The notes below the pieces were generated by a model. It saw nothing but the letters and a program-made list of their open reading frames with translations. It was not told where the DNA came from and searched no databases. This document shows, one piece after another, positions 43,766 through 51,656 of a stretch of 64,000 nt of DNA. The translations under genes were made by a program, and so were the position numbers. The DNA lies in contig CAZJKJ010000001.1 in assembly GCA_964546435.1 (NCBI GenBank), positions 62,001 through 126,000 of the forward strand, in the 5' to 3' direction. Position 1 is the stretch's first letter. Each line of letters begins with the position of its first letter. Origin of the DNA: CAYNST01 sp964546435 (GTDB lineage Bacteria > Pseudomonadota > Gammaproteobacteria > Pseudomonadales > Cellvibrionaceae).

Positions 43766-45022
43766 TCAATATTCTGGTGAAAGTTTTTCGAGGAGGACGC
43801 CTGATACAGCGTTCGTCTGCTCCCGGTTAAGTACCAGGGCACCGGTACAGGCATACGACCGGCTCTTACCGGCGATAAAGTTCAGGTCGTAGCTGATGGG
43901 CTTTTGCAGCGCGGACATTGCAGGAATACTTTGATTCTTTAACGCCAGTGACGCGGCCACGACCGACAGCAGCCCGCGTGCCGGCCCCAGTACACCGGTC
44001 GGACCGTTGACGCAGGTTGTTCTGACGTCGGGCAGCACACGTGCAATTTCCCGGGCGGTTTGCTGATCCTGCTCAGGTACTCCGATTCCGTCAGCGACGA
44101 TAAAGTCGGCGGCCGGGCTTCCAGCGAGGTTTGCCATCAGCGCTGGAAAAATCGCTCCGCCCCTGCTCATGACATCCGCCGTGCTCGCGATGGAACGCAC
44201 ACAGATATCACTGTTCTGCCCACGATACGCGCTCCTTTCTGCGCGTTCGAGCACAAGCGCACAGGCGCCGTCCGCCAGAATCAGGCCGTCCGCAGTCTGG
44301 TCAAATGGTCTGCACACGGTTCCTCGCGCCCGCCCCTGCTGAATGAAGTGGGCGAGCGTGTTCGGGTTGAGGTAGCTTCCGGTTGCAATCACCACGGCGA
44401 CATCGGCGCTTGCCGACCCGAGCGCGGCCACCGCGGCGTTCAGGGCCGCCGTGGCCGCGATGGCATCTCCCGTGAAAGATCCGCAATCACCTCTGAGACC
44501 CAGAGAAATACTGGCCATGCCGAGCACGTTGTTGTCCAGCGACTTGATTACCGTAAACGGGTCTGCGCCCCGGCGCTGCATAAAGCATTCTGTAAGGAAA
44601 GGCCGGTCATGCAGTGCGCCGCGATCGCTGGCGGTCTTCAACCCGTCGATCAGGCTGAAAATGCCCGGATGCAGATAGTCGTAGGACGCAGTGAAAATGC
44701 CGATTCTCTCCGGTGGACAGTCGCCCGCCCGCAGACCGGCATCACGCAATGCCTGTTCGGCGGCTGATACTCCCCATAAACTGGAATCCAGCGCAAACCG
44801 TCTCTGTTTACGTGGCACCAAGTCTCGACCAGCCTGCGTTTGCCGCTCGCTGATATGGCCGTAGCGGGTGATCGTTTCGCTGCGCATGCGGGCGCACTCA
44901 AATGGACTGGTCAAGTCTTTTCCGGATTCCAGCGCTTGCCACCAGTCTTCAAGACCAGTGCTACCCGGCAGCACGCAGCCCATACCCGAAATCACCACTG
45001 AGCCGTCTCTAACTGGCTGCAT
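43766..45022 (-). CDS. Degenerate ketosynthase (chain-length-factor-like), Cys to Asp
   Basis: 418 residues with the FabF-like fold: VVISGMGCVLPG at the start, a CRPFDQTADGLILADGACAL loop, and a C-terminal ACTGALVLNRE. The active-site region GSFTGDAIAATAAL has D186 where catalytic Cys belongs; the usual HGTSTP is replaced by DGIGVPE and KxxxGH by NGPTGVLG, so none of the triad remains. Such KS-beta subunits pair with an active KS and set chain length or shape. It overlaps the active KS upstream (45009) by 14 nt, so the two are surely co-translated and probably form a heterodimer. Confidence 0.85.
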   Translation of the reverse strand: MQPVRDGSVVISGMGCVLPGSTGLEDWWQALESGKDLTSPFECARMRSETITRYGHISERQTQAGRDLVPRKQRRFALDSSLWGVSAAEQALRDAGLRAGDCPPERIGIFTASYDYLHPGIFSLIDGLKTASDRGALHDRPFLTECFMQRRGADPFTVIKSLDNNVLGMASISLGLRGDCGSFTGDAIAATAALNAAVAALGSASADVAVVIATGSYLNPNTLAHFIQQGRARGTVCRPFDQTADGLILADGACALVLERAERSAYRGQNSDICVRSIASTADVMSRGGAIFPALMANLAGSPAADFIVADGIGVPEQDQQTAREIARVLPDVRTTCVNGPTGVLGPARGLLSVVAASLALKNQSIPAMSALQKPISYDLNFIAGKSRSYACTGALVLNREQTNAVSGVLLEKLSPEY

Positions 45023-46292
45023 AAGGCGCCACCACCAGGCTGGTATTCAGGCCGCCAAAACCAAAGGAATTAGTCATGGCGTGGCGTATTTTCATGGGCC
45101 GGGCCTGTAGAGGGACGTAGTCCAGATCACAGCCATCGTCAGGATTGTCCAGATTGAGGGTGGGAGGCGCCGTCTGTTGCTCAACTGCCAGAACCGTCGC
45201 CACAAACTCCGCCGCACCTGCAGCCGCAATCAGGTGGCCTATATGAGCCTTGATCGAGGAAACGGCGAGCTGCCGGTAATGCTGTGCTTCCGCAAATACT
45301 GATTTAATCGCCAGCGTTTCGGCCAGATCGTTAAGTGGCGTCGAGGTACCATGGGCGTTGATGTAATCGATGGATGCAGGCGGGAGACCTGCCTGCCCGA
45401 GGGCCCGTGACATGGCGCGTGCCTGCCCTTCTCCTTCAGGGTGCGGCGCGGTAATCTTGTAAGCGTCCATGGACGCACCATAGCCGAGAACCTCGGCATA
45501 AACTCGCGCACCGCGCCTACGTGCATGTGATTCGCTTTCAAGCACCACCATCGCTCCGCCTTCACCCGCTACAAGCCCACTGCGATCACGGTCAAACGGT
45601 CGGCACAGGCGTTCTGCGAGCGTTTCTTTGGTTGACGGTGCGCCCAACAGGTAAAGGCCGATCATTGTGACGGTGTTAAGCACTGAATCCGCTCCGCCTG
45701 CCAGCATCACAGAGGTTTCGCCTCTGCGGATCATCCGGGAAGCAATGCCGATCGCCTGCGCTGCGCCCGCGCAGGCCGTACTAATATTCAGCACCGGTCC
45801 GGTTATGCTGAATTCCCTGGCCAAAGTGACACCAAGGTGATCATTGCTCAGCCAGGTACCGGAATTCTTATCTGCCTGAATCCGGTTGTCCCACCAGCGA
45901 TTCCAGTCCAGCCCCGAGCGGGTGTAAGCTGCGATGTCAAACGCTTCATCCCGCTCTGGCACACCAGAACCGACAATGACACCTGCGGAGCGGGACCGGC
46001 GTGCGGCATCGGTCAAACCCGCGTCACGCAATGCCTCTGCGGCGGCGACCAGTCCGAAGGCCGTCCGCTTTTCCATGTTGTGTGCTAAAGCAGAATAATC
46101 GGCAAACTGCTCGCGAAAGCGCTGCCAATCCACCTCGGCCACGTAAGAAACCGGCAGGCCCTTGGCGATGCCCCCCGGCCAGTGTCGTATGGCGGACTCA
46201 CCGGCGATCATCTTTCGCCAAAAATCTGCGGCATTGTTGGCTAGACCGTTAACCGAGCCTAAACCGGTGACGAACACGCGTTCATGTTTCAT
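45009..46292 (-). CDS. 3-oxoacyl-ACP synthase II (active ketosynthase)
   Basis: 427 residues from the ATG at 46292, whose A overlaps the upstream stop (TAATG). The full catalytic set is present: C174 in STACAGAAQ, H314 in NAHGTSTP, and K348 with H353 in IKAHIGHL. NSFGFGGLN is the C-terminal signature. It performs decarboxylative condensation of malonyl-ACP onto a growing chain. It sits between two degenerate ketosynthases, so its partner could be either; the 14-nt overlap favours the Asp-type gene. Confidence 0.92.
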   Translation of the reverse strand: MKHERVFVTGLGSVNGLANNAADFWRKMIAGESAIRHWPGGIAKGLPVSYVAEVDWQRFREQFADYSALAHNMEKRTAFGLVAAAEALRDAGLTDAARRSRSAGVIVGSGVPERDEAFDIAAYTRSGLDWNRWWDNRIQADKNSGTWLSNDHLGVTLAREFSITGPVLNISTACAGAAQAIGIASRMIRRGETSVMLAGGADSVLNTVTMIGLYLLGAPSTKETLAERLCRPFDRDRSGLVAGEGGAMVVLESESHARRRGARVYAEVLGYGASMDAYKITAPHPEGEGQARAMSRALGQAGLPPASIDYINAHGTSTPLNDLAETLAIKSVFAEAQHYRQLAVSSIKAHIGHLIAAAGAAEFVATVLAVEQQTAPPTLNLDNPDDGCDLDYVPLQARPMKIRHAMTNSFGFGGLNTSLVVAPYAAS

Positions 46293-47431
46293 TATTGATT
46301 CCACCCCAGGATCACGACGGCGCACTGGCCCGAGAAGCCCTGAGCGGATACGAGTGCATAATGGATCTGCCGACTGGCTTCACGAACGCAGTCGGATGAG
46401 TCGGTGAACAAGCACATTCCACGGCGGCAGGCGTCCTGGATAAGTGCGATCTTGACCCAGGGGCTCGCAGCCCCAAAGTGTCCCGCAAGGTGATCGATCG
46501 TCAGTAGTGGCAGAGTTTCTGAGGAACGGCTTCCGAGTTGTGCCAGCGCGCGGCGCATATCGGCCTGGCTGCCACCGACGACCGATGGATGTTCCAGTGC
46601 CAGGAGGTCCAGATCATCGAAGGCAATGCCTGCCTGCTCCAATGCCTGCTTTATCGCTTCAGGTGCAGCATCCGACGGGTCTTCGTTGAAACACCGGCCA
46701 TAACCCGCAATAAACAGCGACCGGGGCTTTTCCACATCAGACAGTAATGCCACCGCTGCGCTTTCGGCGGGAACCAGCAACGGCTCACGATTGAACATTT
46801 CCGCTGACTCCCAGACAGGTGCCAGACCCGGGCCGGCAACCGGGCTTACGCCACCCGCCAGCACCTGAATCGAGTCATTTTCGAAAATCGCCAGACTGCC
46901 CTCAATCAATGCCTGCAATCCCGCATCGGCATGATCCGAAAATCCGCCGACTGCTCCTGATAAATGAAAATGCTCGGCGAGATGCGCCAGTACACTTGAA
47001 TTCAACAGCCTCAGCCCGGACAGGGGTTCGGTATTGCGCAAAATCGATGCAGTGATTTCTCTTGCTGAAATCGATGTCTCGATTTTTAAATCAAGGCAAC
47101 TGTCGACCGCGTGAGCGATGCTGGGTATCGCGAAAAAAAGGCCGGTGTCCTCTGGCGCTCGCAATTCAAAGTGCTCGTCACGCTGCAGCTCGATTGCAGC
47201 CCAGATCGCCGCCGCTGCCTGTCTCTCCATCATTCGCAGGCTTTTCCGGTTTATCCCCATCCTGTCGAGTTGCGGCAGCGAGAGTTTGAAACCATGCGTG
47301 AGCGGTCCTACCGCCGGTTGCAGGCGCGTTGGCGTTTCGCGTGGATTGAGCAGCTGCGTCAACAAGCCGTCCAGACCTTTCCCCCAAGGCGTTACAACGC
47401 TCAGTGCCTCAATGAAAATTCGCTTTTTCAC
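46292..47431 (-). CDS. Degenerate ketosynthase (chain-length-factor-like), Cys to Ala
   Basis: 379 residues, starting at a GTG that overlaps the upstream KS stop by 4 nt (GTGA). It keeps the ketosynthase fold (VVTPWGKGLDGLL at the start, ALSAQGFSGQCAVVILG at the end), but the active site reads FSDHADAG, with A168 at the Cys position. EHPSVVGG retains a His near the first His position; the Lys of the third motif appears lost (DHLAGHFGA). It is shorter than an active KS (about 410). This is the layout of chain-length factors in aryl-polyene and type II polyketide systems. Confidence 0.85.
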   Translation of the reverse strand: MKKRIFIEALSVVTPWGKGLDGLLTQLLNPRETPTRLQPAVGPLTHGFKLSLPQLDRMGINRKSLRMMERQAAAAIWAAIELQRDEHFELRAPEDTGLFFAIPSIAHAVDSCLDLKIETSISAREITASILRNTEPLSGLRLLNSSVLAHLAEHFHLSGAVGGFSDHADAGLQALIEGSLAIFENDSIQVLAGGVSPVAGPGLAPVWESAEMFNREPLLVPAESAAVALLSDVEKPRSLFIAGYGRCFNEDPSDAAPEAIKQALEQAGIAFDDLDLLALEHPSVVGGSQADMRRALAQLGSRSSETLPLLTIDHLAGHFGAASPWVKIALIQDACRRGMCLFTDSSDCVREASRQIHYALVSAQGFSGQCAVVILGWNQ

Positions 47432-48693
47432 GTCACCGCCTCCAAAACAATAGATGCATTTTCGCCACCGAAGCCAAAGCTGTTGGACAGGATTCGTTTC
47501 ACAACCCGTTCCTCTTCAGTGCGCGTAAATGGCAGTGAAAATTGACTTTCAAGCGGCTTATCCAGATTGAGGACCGGCGGTATTTTTGCTTGTTGCAAAA
47601 CCATTATTGAAAGTGCGGCTTCAACTACGCTGCTGGCGCCCAGCGAATGCCCGAAGTTTGATTTGTTCGCGGTGATCGTAATATTGTCCAGGTTTGTGCC
47701 GAATAACTGCCCTATCGCAAGCGCTTCGCTGCGATCGTTCACCGGAGTAGAGGTACCGTGAGCATTAACATGGTCAATTTCTGTGACCTGCAGACCCACA
47801 TTGTCTAGGCAGGCGCGCATGCACCGCAGATATTCCTCGCCACCTTCCGCAGTCGCGGTCATTTTGAGGGCCTCGGCCATTTTGGCTCCGCCTTTAAGGC
47901 GGGCCAAAGGTCGGCCGGCATCCGCGGCTCGCTGCAATATAAGACAACCAGCTGCTTCACCCATTACAAAACCAGACCGCGCTTCATCAAACGGCCGGCT
48001 AAGCGTGTCAGGCGGGTTTGAGTCGCTTCGCGCCAAAGCGCCGAGCAGTCCGAAAAAAAGCAAAGCAATATAGTTGGCCATGGCATCAACCCCCGCAACC
48101 ACGGCAATATCAATCTGGTGATCCAGCAACGCACGCTGTGCGTTAAGCAAGCCGAAATTGCCTGCGGCGCAGGCGTCACTGTTCGACATGATCAACGCGC
48201 AGTTCGTGAATCGGCTCGCCAGCAACTGCGCTGGATAATCGGAGCGCAGTGCGAGATTGTTTGTCACATTTCCGGCGTTTCTCGTTCGCGCCAGTGCGTC
48301 CAGGTCGAAACAGTCATCGGCATCATTGAAGCAGGAATAGGCGGTGACGATATCGTCTAAATCCTCGCTGATGCGATTGCTGCCAACAAACACACCGACC
48401 CTCTGCTCATGTATTTCCAGTCCGCTACTTTCGATTGCCCTGTGGGCGACCTCAAGAAGCAGGGCTGCATTGCTTCCCAAACTGTCGGCGGGCGCGCACT
48501 GCACCCACTTTTGTTTCAGCGCTTCAATATATTGCGGATCAAAATGCGAAGTGGAAGAAAATGGGAGATGAGCTGCCTCAAGTGGCAGATTCTGTCGCAC
48601 GGCGGTTTGTCCGGCACATACCTGCGAGAAGGTGTGTGCAATATTATCCGAAAGGGGCGTGAGTACCTCTAAACCGACGATGGCGACATCCAT
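47428..48693 (-). CDS. 3-oxoacyl-ACP synthase II (active ketosynthase)
   Basis: 421 residues from the ATG at 48693, which begins MDVAIVGLEVLTPL, the family N-terminus; the frame runs on to 48792, but the added 33 residues are not family-like. The catalytic set is complete: C175 in SDACAAG, H312 in NAHGTSTP, K344 and H349 in NKSNFGHS, and NSFGFGGEN at the end. It is the first ketosynthase of the operon after the ACP, translationally coupled to the Ala-type degenerate partner, so these two probably form one KS/chain-length-factor dimer. Confidence 0.92.
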   Translation of the reverse strand: MDVAIVGLEVLTPLSDNIAHTFSQVCAGQTAVRQNLPLEAAHLPFSSTSHFDPQYIEALKQKWVQCAPADSLGSNAALLLEVAHRAIESSGLEIHEQRVGVFVGSNRISEDLDDIVTAYSCFNDADDCFDLDALARTRNAGNVTNNLALRSDYPAQLLASRFTNCALIMSNSDACAAGNFGLLNAQRALLDHQIDIAVVAGVDAMANYIALLFFGLLGALARSDSNPPDTLSRPFDEARSGFVMGEAAGCLILQRAADAGRPLARLKGGAKMAEALKMTATAEGGEEYLRCMRACLDNVGLQVTEIDHVNAHGTSTPVNDRSEALAIGQLFGTNLDNITITANKSNFGHSLGASSVVEAALSIMVLQQAKIPPVLNLDKPLESQFSLPFTRTEEERVVKRILSNSFGFGGENASIVLEAVT

Positions 48694-48874
48694 GCGTTTA
48701 GTCTCAGGTTTGCACTGCTGGTTATAGAATGGTTGATTAATCGACCGAATAATCACCACGGATACTCCGAAACCTGACCGAGGTTGCTTCACGTCTGAAC
48801 CTGGTCAGTTTGCCCGAGGTAATAATTTTTAATCTGAACCGCGGCTGTTCGCGCTTTCTGGCGAAATAACCAAG

Positions 48875-49459
48875 CTAGACAACTGAGGTCAGAGCTTCAC
48901 TTTCCATTGTGGATTCTATTCTCATCAGTTGCGCCTCGTTGCCCGACAGAGGGCGCAGAAGAGAACTGCAAGAGGCACAGGCAACCTTTCCAGCGGAATT
49001 AATCTCCGCGGAATTGTGCCCGCACTCTGGGCATGCGGATGGCAGAAAATCAAATAACGCATGAACGGTGTTTATCCAGTTTCTCAATGTGACGGCATAA
49101 AACAGGGCGGCGGGATACATACCCACAGAAACCTGGCTCTCGGTGAATTTACCCAGACTGTTAAAGAGTATTTGCGCACCAGCTTCAGTCAGCCGTCCTG
49201 AATGCACAAAGCGGTCTGCATCACTCACACTTTCCGCAGCCGCTTCAAGAATGTTTTTTTTAGGAAATTCAATATTAAAATGCTTTTCCGCCTTGTATAT
49301 AAGCTCTGCCAGATCCAGTGAATCCAGATCCAAATCATTAACTAGCGAAGATTCCGGAGATATTCTGGAAGGGTCATCACCTGTTAGATCGGCAAGGGAG
49401 GTGATCATAAAAGAGGTTATTTCACTGATAGATGTGGGATTATCCATATGCTGATCCAT
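48875..49459 (-). CDS. Acyl carrier protein with C-terminal zinc ribbon
   Basis: 194 residues. The N-terminal ~85 residues are an acyl carrier protein with phosphopantetheine serine S47 in DLDLDSLDLAEL. A middle segment of ~50 residues follows, then a treble-cysteine-pair motif C143-PEC146...C161-ASC164, which looks like a zinc ribbon. Normal ACPs stop near 80 residues. The extra ribbon could dock a partner enzyme or hold the chain near the membrane. This is the first gene of the operon, downstream of a candidate promoter/operator. The ribosome site is weak; a second Met (49447) is an alternative start. Confidence 0.85.
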   Translation of the reverse strand: MDQHMDNPTSISEITSFMITSLADLTGDDPSRISPESSLVNDLDLDSLDLAELIYKAEKHFNIEFPKKNILEAAAESVSDADRFVHSGRLTEAGAQILFNSLGKFTESQVSVGMYPAALFYAVTLRNWINTVHALFDFLPSACPECGHNSAEINSAGKVACASCSSLLRPLSGNEAQLMRIESTMESEALTSVV

Positions 49460-49528
49460 ATTTATTTAACGAAGTAACATCGGCTTCAAACATGCGTGCT
49501 GGTGACTGGACAGCAGATTACTCCTCTG

Positions 49529-49557
49529 ATATTTCGATTCTGTGAAATATTTGCCAA
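49529..49557 (-). promoter_or_regulatory. Candidate promoter and operator of the long-chain amine operon
   Basis: On the minus strand, TTGGCA (49557-49552) is followed after exactly 17 nt by AAATAT (49534-49529), a plausible -35/-10 pair 70 nt before the ACP start. A perfect 7-bp inverted repeat ATATTTC/GAAATAT (49529-49535 and 49544-49550) overlaps the spacer and -10, where a repressor would bind. No regulator gene is in the operon. Confidence 0.35.
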
Positions 49558-49641
49558 GCGCCAGAGAACCAATTCACAAAACCTGTTCATTAACAATCAA
49601 TAGGTTGTTTTATGTTCAGGCGAATAATCCTAAAGCCAGAT

Positions 49642-50223
49642 TCATTTCTGCTTTCTGGCAAAACCCTCGACAGCTTTTAGCCACTGCGCACGCTGTTTCG
49701 AAGATGAGCCGCGCACGGGTCCGAACGTGCTGATCCGGACAGGCTTGATGCCGCAGAACCCCAGTATGGTCTTCTTTATCTGGTTATGGCCCGGAGATCG
49801 GTAGATCAGGCGGAAGTACCAAGCAGGCGTATCCATTGTGGCAATGGCGTGGGCGCTCCGCCCGATTAGCAGTTTGTCCCACAAAGCTGAATTCGGACGG
49901 TACCGGAATGCATATCCTGGCAGGAACACCCGGTCGAAAAAGCCTTTCAGAATAGCGGGAATTCCACCCCACCATATTGGATAAACAAATACCAGATGTT
50001 CGGCCCAGGTGATGGCCTGTTGTATTTCAATCAAGCCTGCTTCCAGTTCTTGGCGCTGAGCATATCCATGCCGCAGGACCGGATCGAAGTCCAGATCGCC
50101 AAGGCGGAACAGTTTCACCTGATGACCCGCTTCGCGCGCGGCTGCCACGTAGGTGTCGGCCAACGCTGCACAAAAGCTCTCCGCGCTGGGGTGCCCAAGA
50201 ATGACCAGAATTTTGCGTGACAT
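49642..50223 (-). CDS. Flavodoxin-fold NAD(P)H:quinone reductase family protein
   Basis: 193 residues of the Flavodoxin_2 fold: KILVILGHPSAESFCAALAD at the FMN/FAD-binding start and FVYPIWWGGIPAILKGFFDR, the hallmark of NQO1/MdaB/KefF-type oxidoreductases. They pass two electrons from NAD(P)H to quinones or related acceptors. It is on the same strand as the amine operon but upstream of its promoter, so co-transcription is unlikely. A redox-protection role is the general guess. Confidence 0.88.
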   Translation of the reverse strand: MSRKILVILGHPSAESFCAALADTYVAAAREAGHQVKLFRLGDLDFDPVLRHGYAQRQELEAGLIEIQQAITWAEHLVFVYPIWWGGIPAILKGFFDRVFLPGYAFRYRPNSALWDKLLIGRSAHAIATMDTPAWYFRLIYRSPGHNQIKKTILGFCGIKPVRISTFGPVRGSSSKQRAQWLKAVEGFARKQK

Positions 50224-50665
50224 AAAATCTCCTATGATAAAAACGGCAAGGTGGGATGGATTCTGACTACGAAATTAGTCCATAAATATCCCTAACCTAC
50301 TTCACGAGTGCCTCATCGACTGCATATCTATTAGCCCGATGGGGAAGCACTACAACCCGGGCTCGCGAAAAGCTGACGCATGGTAAACACATCCCCGTAA
50401 AATGAAAATCCTGGGTTTTGAGTTAACAGGTTAAGGTATCGATGAGGCATCGCGCCCAGACGCCAGACTCAGCGCCGGCCGTATCGACTGGCCATTCTGG
50501 CACTGCATGACCCAGCTCTGCTGGCTTCTGCAATGTACCGCTGCTTGCCGAGCCCTCTCCTGTGGAGGCCTTTATCCACAGGGGTCGGCACCCCCGGCCG
50601 CGTCGACAGGTCCTTGACGTTACTCCGTGCAGCCGTTTAAATGCTGGTCTTTTTGGAGCGAAGCC
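50224..50665. other. 442-bp gap without a supported gene
   Basis: Between the divergent flavodoxin-fold gene and rdgC. No open frame shows a ribosome site or family motif. It carries the two promoters. A GC-rich stretch near 50560-50600 can form a hairpin (CCTGTGGAGGCC with its near complement) of unknown meaning. Confidence 0.35.
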
Positions 50666-51607
50666 ATGTGGTTCAAAAACCTGCGAATCTATCGCATGAC
50701 CAAACCCTTTTCGCACACTGCGGAGCAACTGGATGAGCTGTTGCGGGAGCGCTGCTTCAAGCCCTGTGCCGGCCAGGACCTGGTACGGATTGGCTGGGCG
50801 CCGCCGTTAGGGGAAGAAGGCCGTCCCTTCGTCCATGTCGCCGGCGACTTCGTTATGCTCTGTACCAAACGCCAGGAACGCCTGCTGCCCTCCTCGGTTG
50901 TGAACGAGCAATTGCAGGAAAAGATCGAAGAGATCCGCATCGAGGAGGATCGCAAGGTCAGTCGGCGCGAACGTCAGGATCTGAAAGACGAAATCACCTT
51001 TTCTCTGCTACCCAGAGCCTTCACCCGGTCCCAGCTGGACTTCGCCTATCTCGATCTCAAAAGCGACCTGATTGTCGTCAACACGGGTTCGGCCAAACGG
51101 GCCGAAGAGATATTGAACCTGCTGCGGGACACTCTGGGCAGCCTGCCCGTAGTACCCCTGAGCGCGCCCAGTCCGCCCACCCAGTCCATGACCGCCTGGG
51201 TCCAGCACGGCGAACTGCCGCCGGGATTTGCTCTCGGCGATGAATGCGAACTGACAGCGCCCCGCGATGAAGGTCGCACCATCCGCTGTAAAAAGCAGGA
51301 ACTGACCGCCGCCGAGATGCTCAACCACCTGGCCACGGGCATGCATGTGAAGAAGCTCGCGCTCCAGTGGCAGGACGCCATCCAGTTTGTCATTGATGAA
51401 GAGCTGAGCGTCAGGCGAGTGAAGTTTTCCCAGGAGCTTCTGGACAAGGCCGACGAACGCCAGCCGGAAAGTGCCGCCGAAGTCTTCGATCTGGATTTTT
51501 CCATCATGACTCTGGAACTGCGCAATTTTATCGAGGCGCTCAGCGAGGCTTTTGGCAGCAATGCCAGAGCGGCCGCCGAACCTGAGCCGGAAGCGGCGCT
51601 TGCCTGA
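50666..51607 (+). CDS. rdgC: Recombination-associated protein RdgC
   Basis: 313 residues from the ATG at 50666 (GGAG about 8 nt upstream), the same length as typical RdgC. The start MWFKNLRIYRMT, the QDLVRIGWAPPLG motif and the FIEALSEAFGSNA ending are family hallmarks. RdgC forms a ring around double-stranded DNA and limits RecA. hrpB follows 49 nt later. Confidence 0.95.
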   Translation: MWFKNLRIYRMTKPFSHTAEQLDELLRERCFKPCAGQDLVRIGWAPPLGEEGRPFVHVAGDFVMLCTKRQERLLPSSVVNEQLQEKIEEIRIEEDRKVSRRERQDLKDEITFSLLPRAFTRSQLDFAYLDLKSDLIVVNTGSAKRAEEILNLLRDTLGSLPVVPLSAPSPPTQSMTAWVQHGELPPGFALGDECELTAPRDEGRTIRCKKQELTAAEMLNHLATGMHVKKLALQWQDAIQFVIDEELSVRRVKFSQELLDKADERQPESAAEVFDLDFSIMTLELRNFIEALSEAFGSNARAAAEPEPEAALA

Positions 51608-51656
51608 GTGAGCGCACCTCGACCCCGCTTTTCCGGCAGAGCGTGAAGGGCTATTG

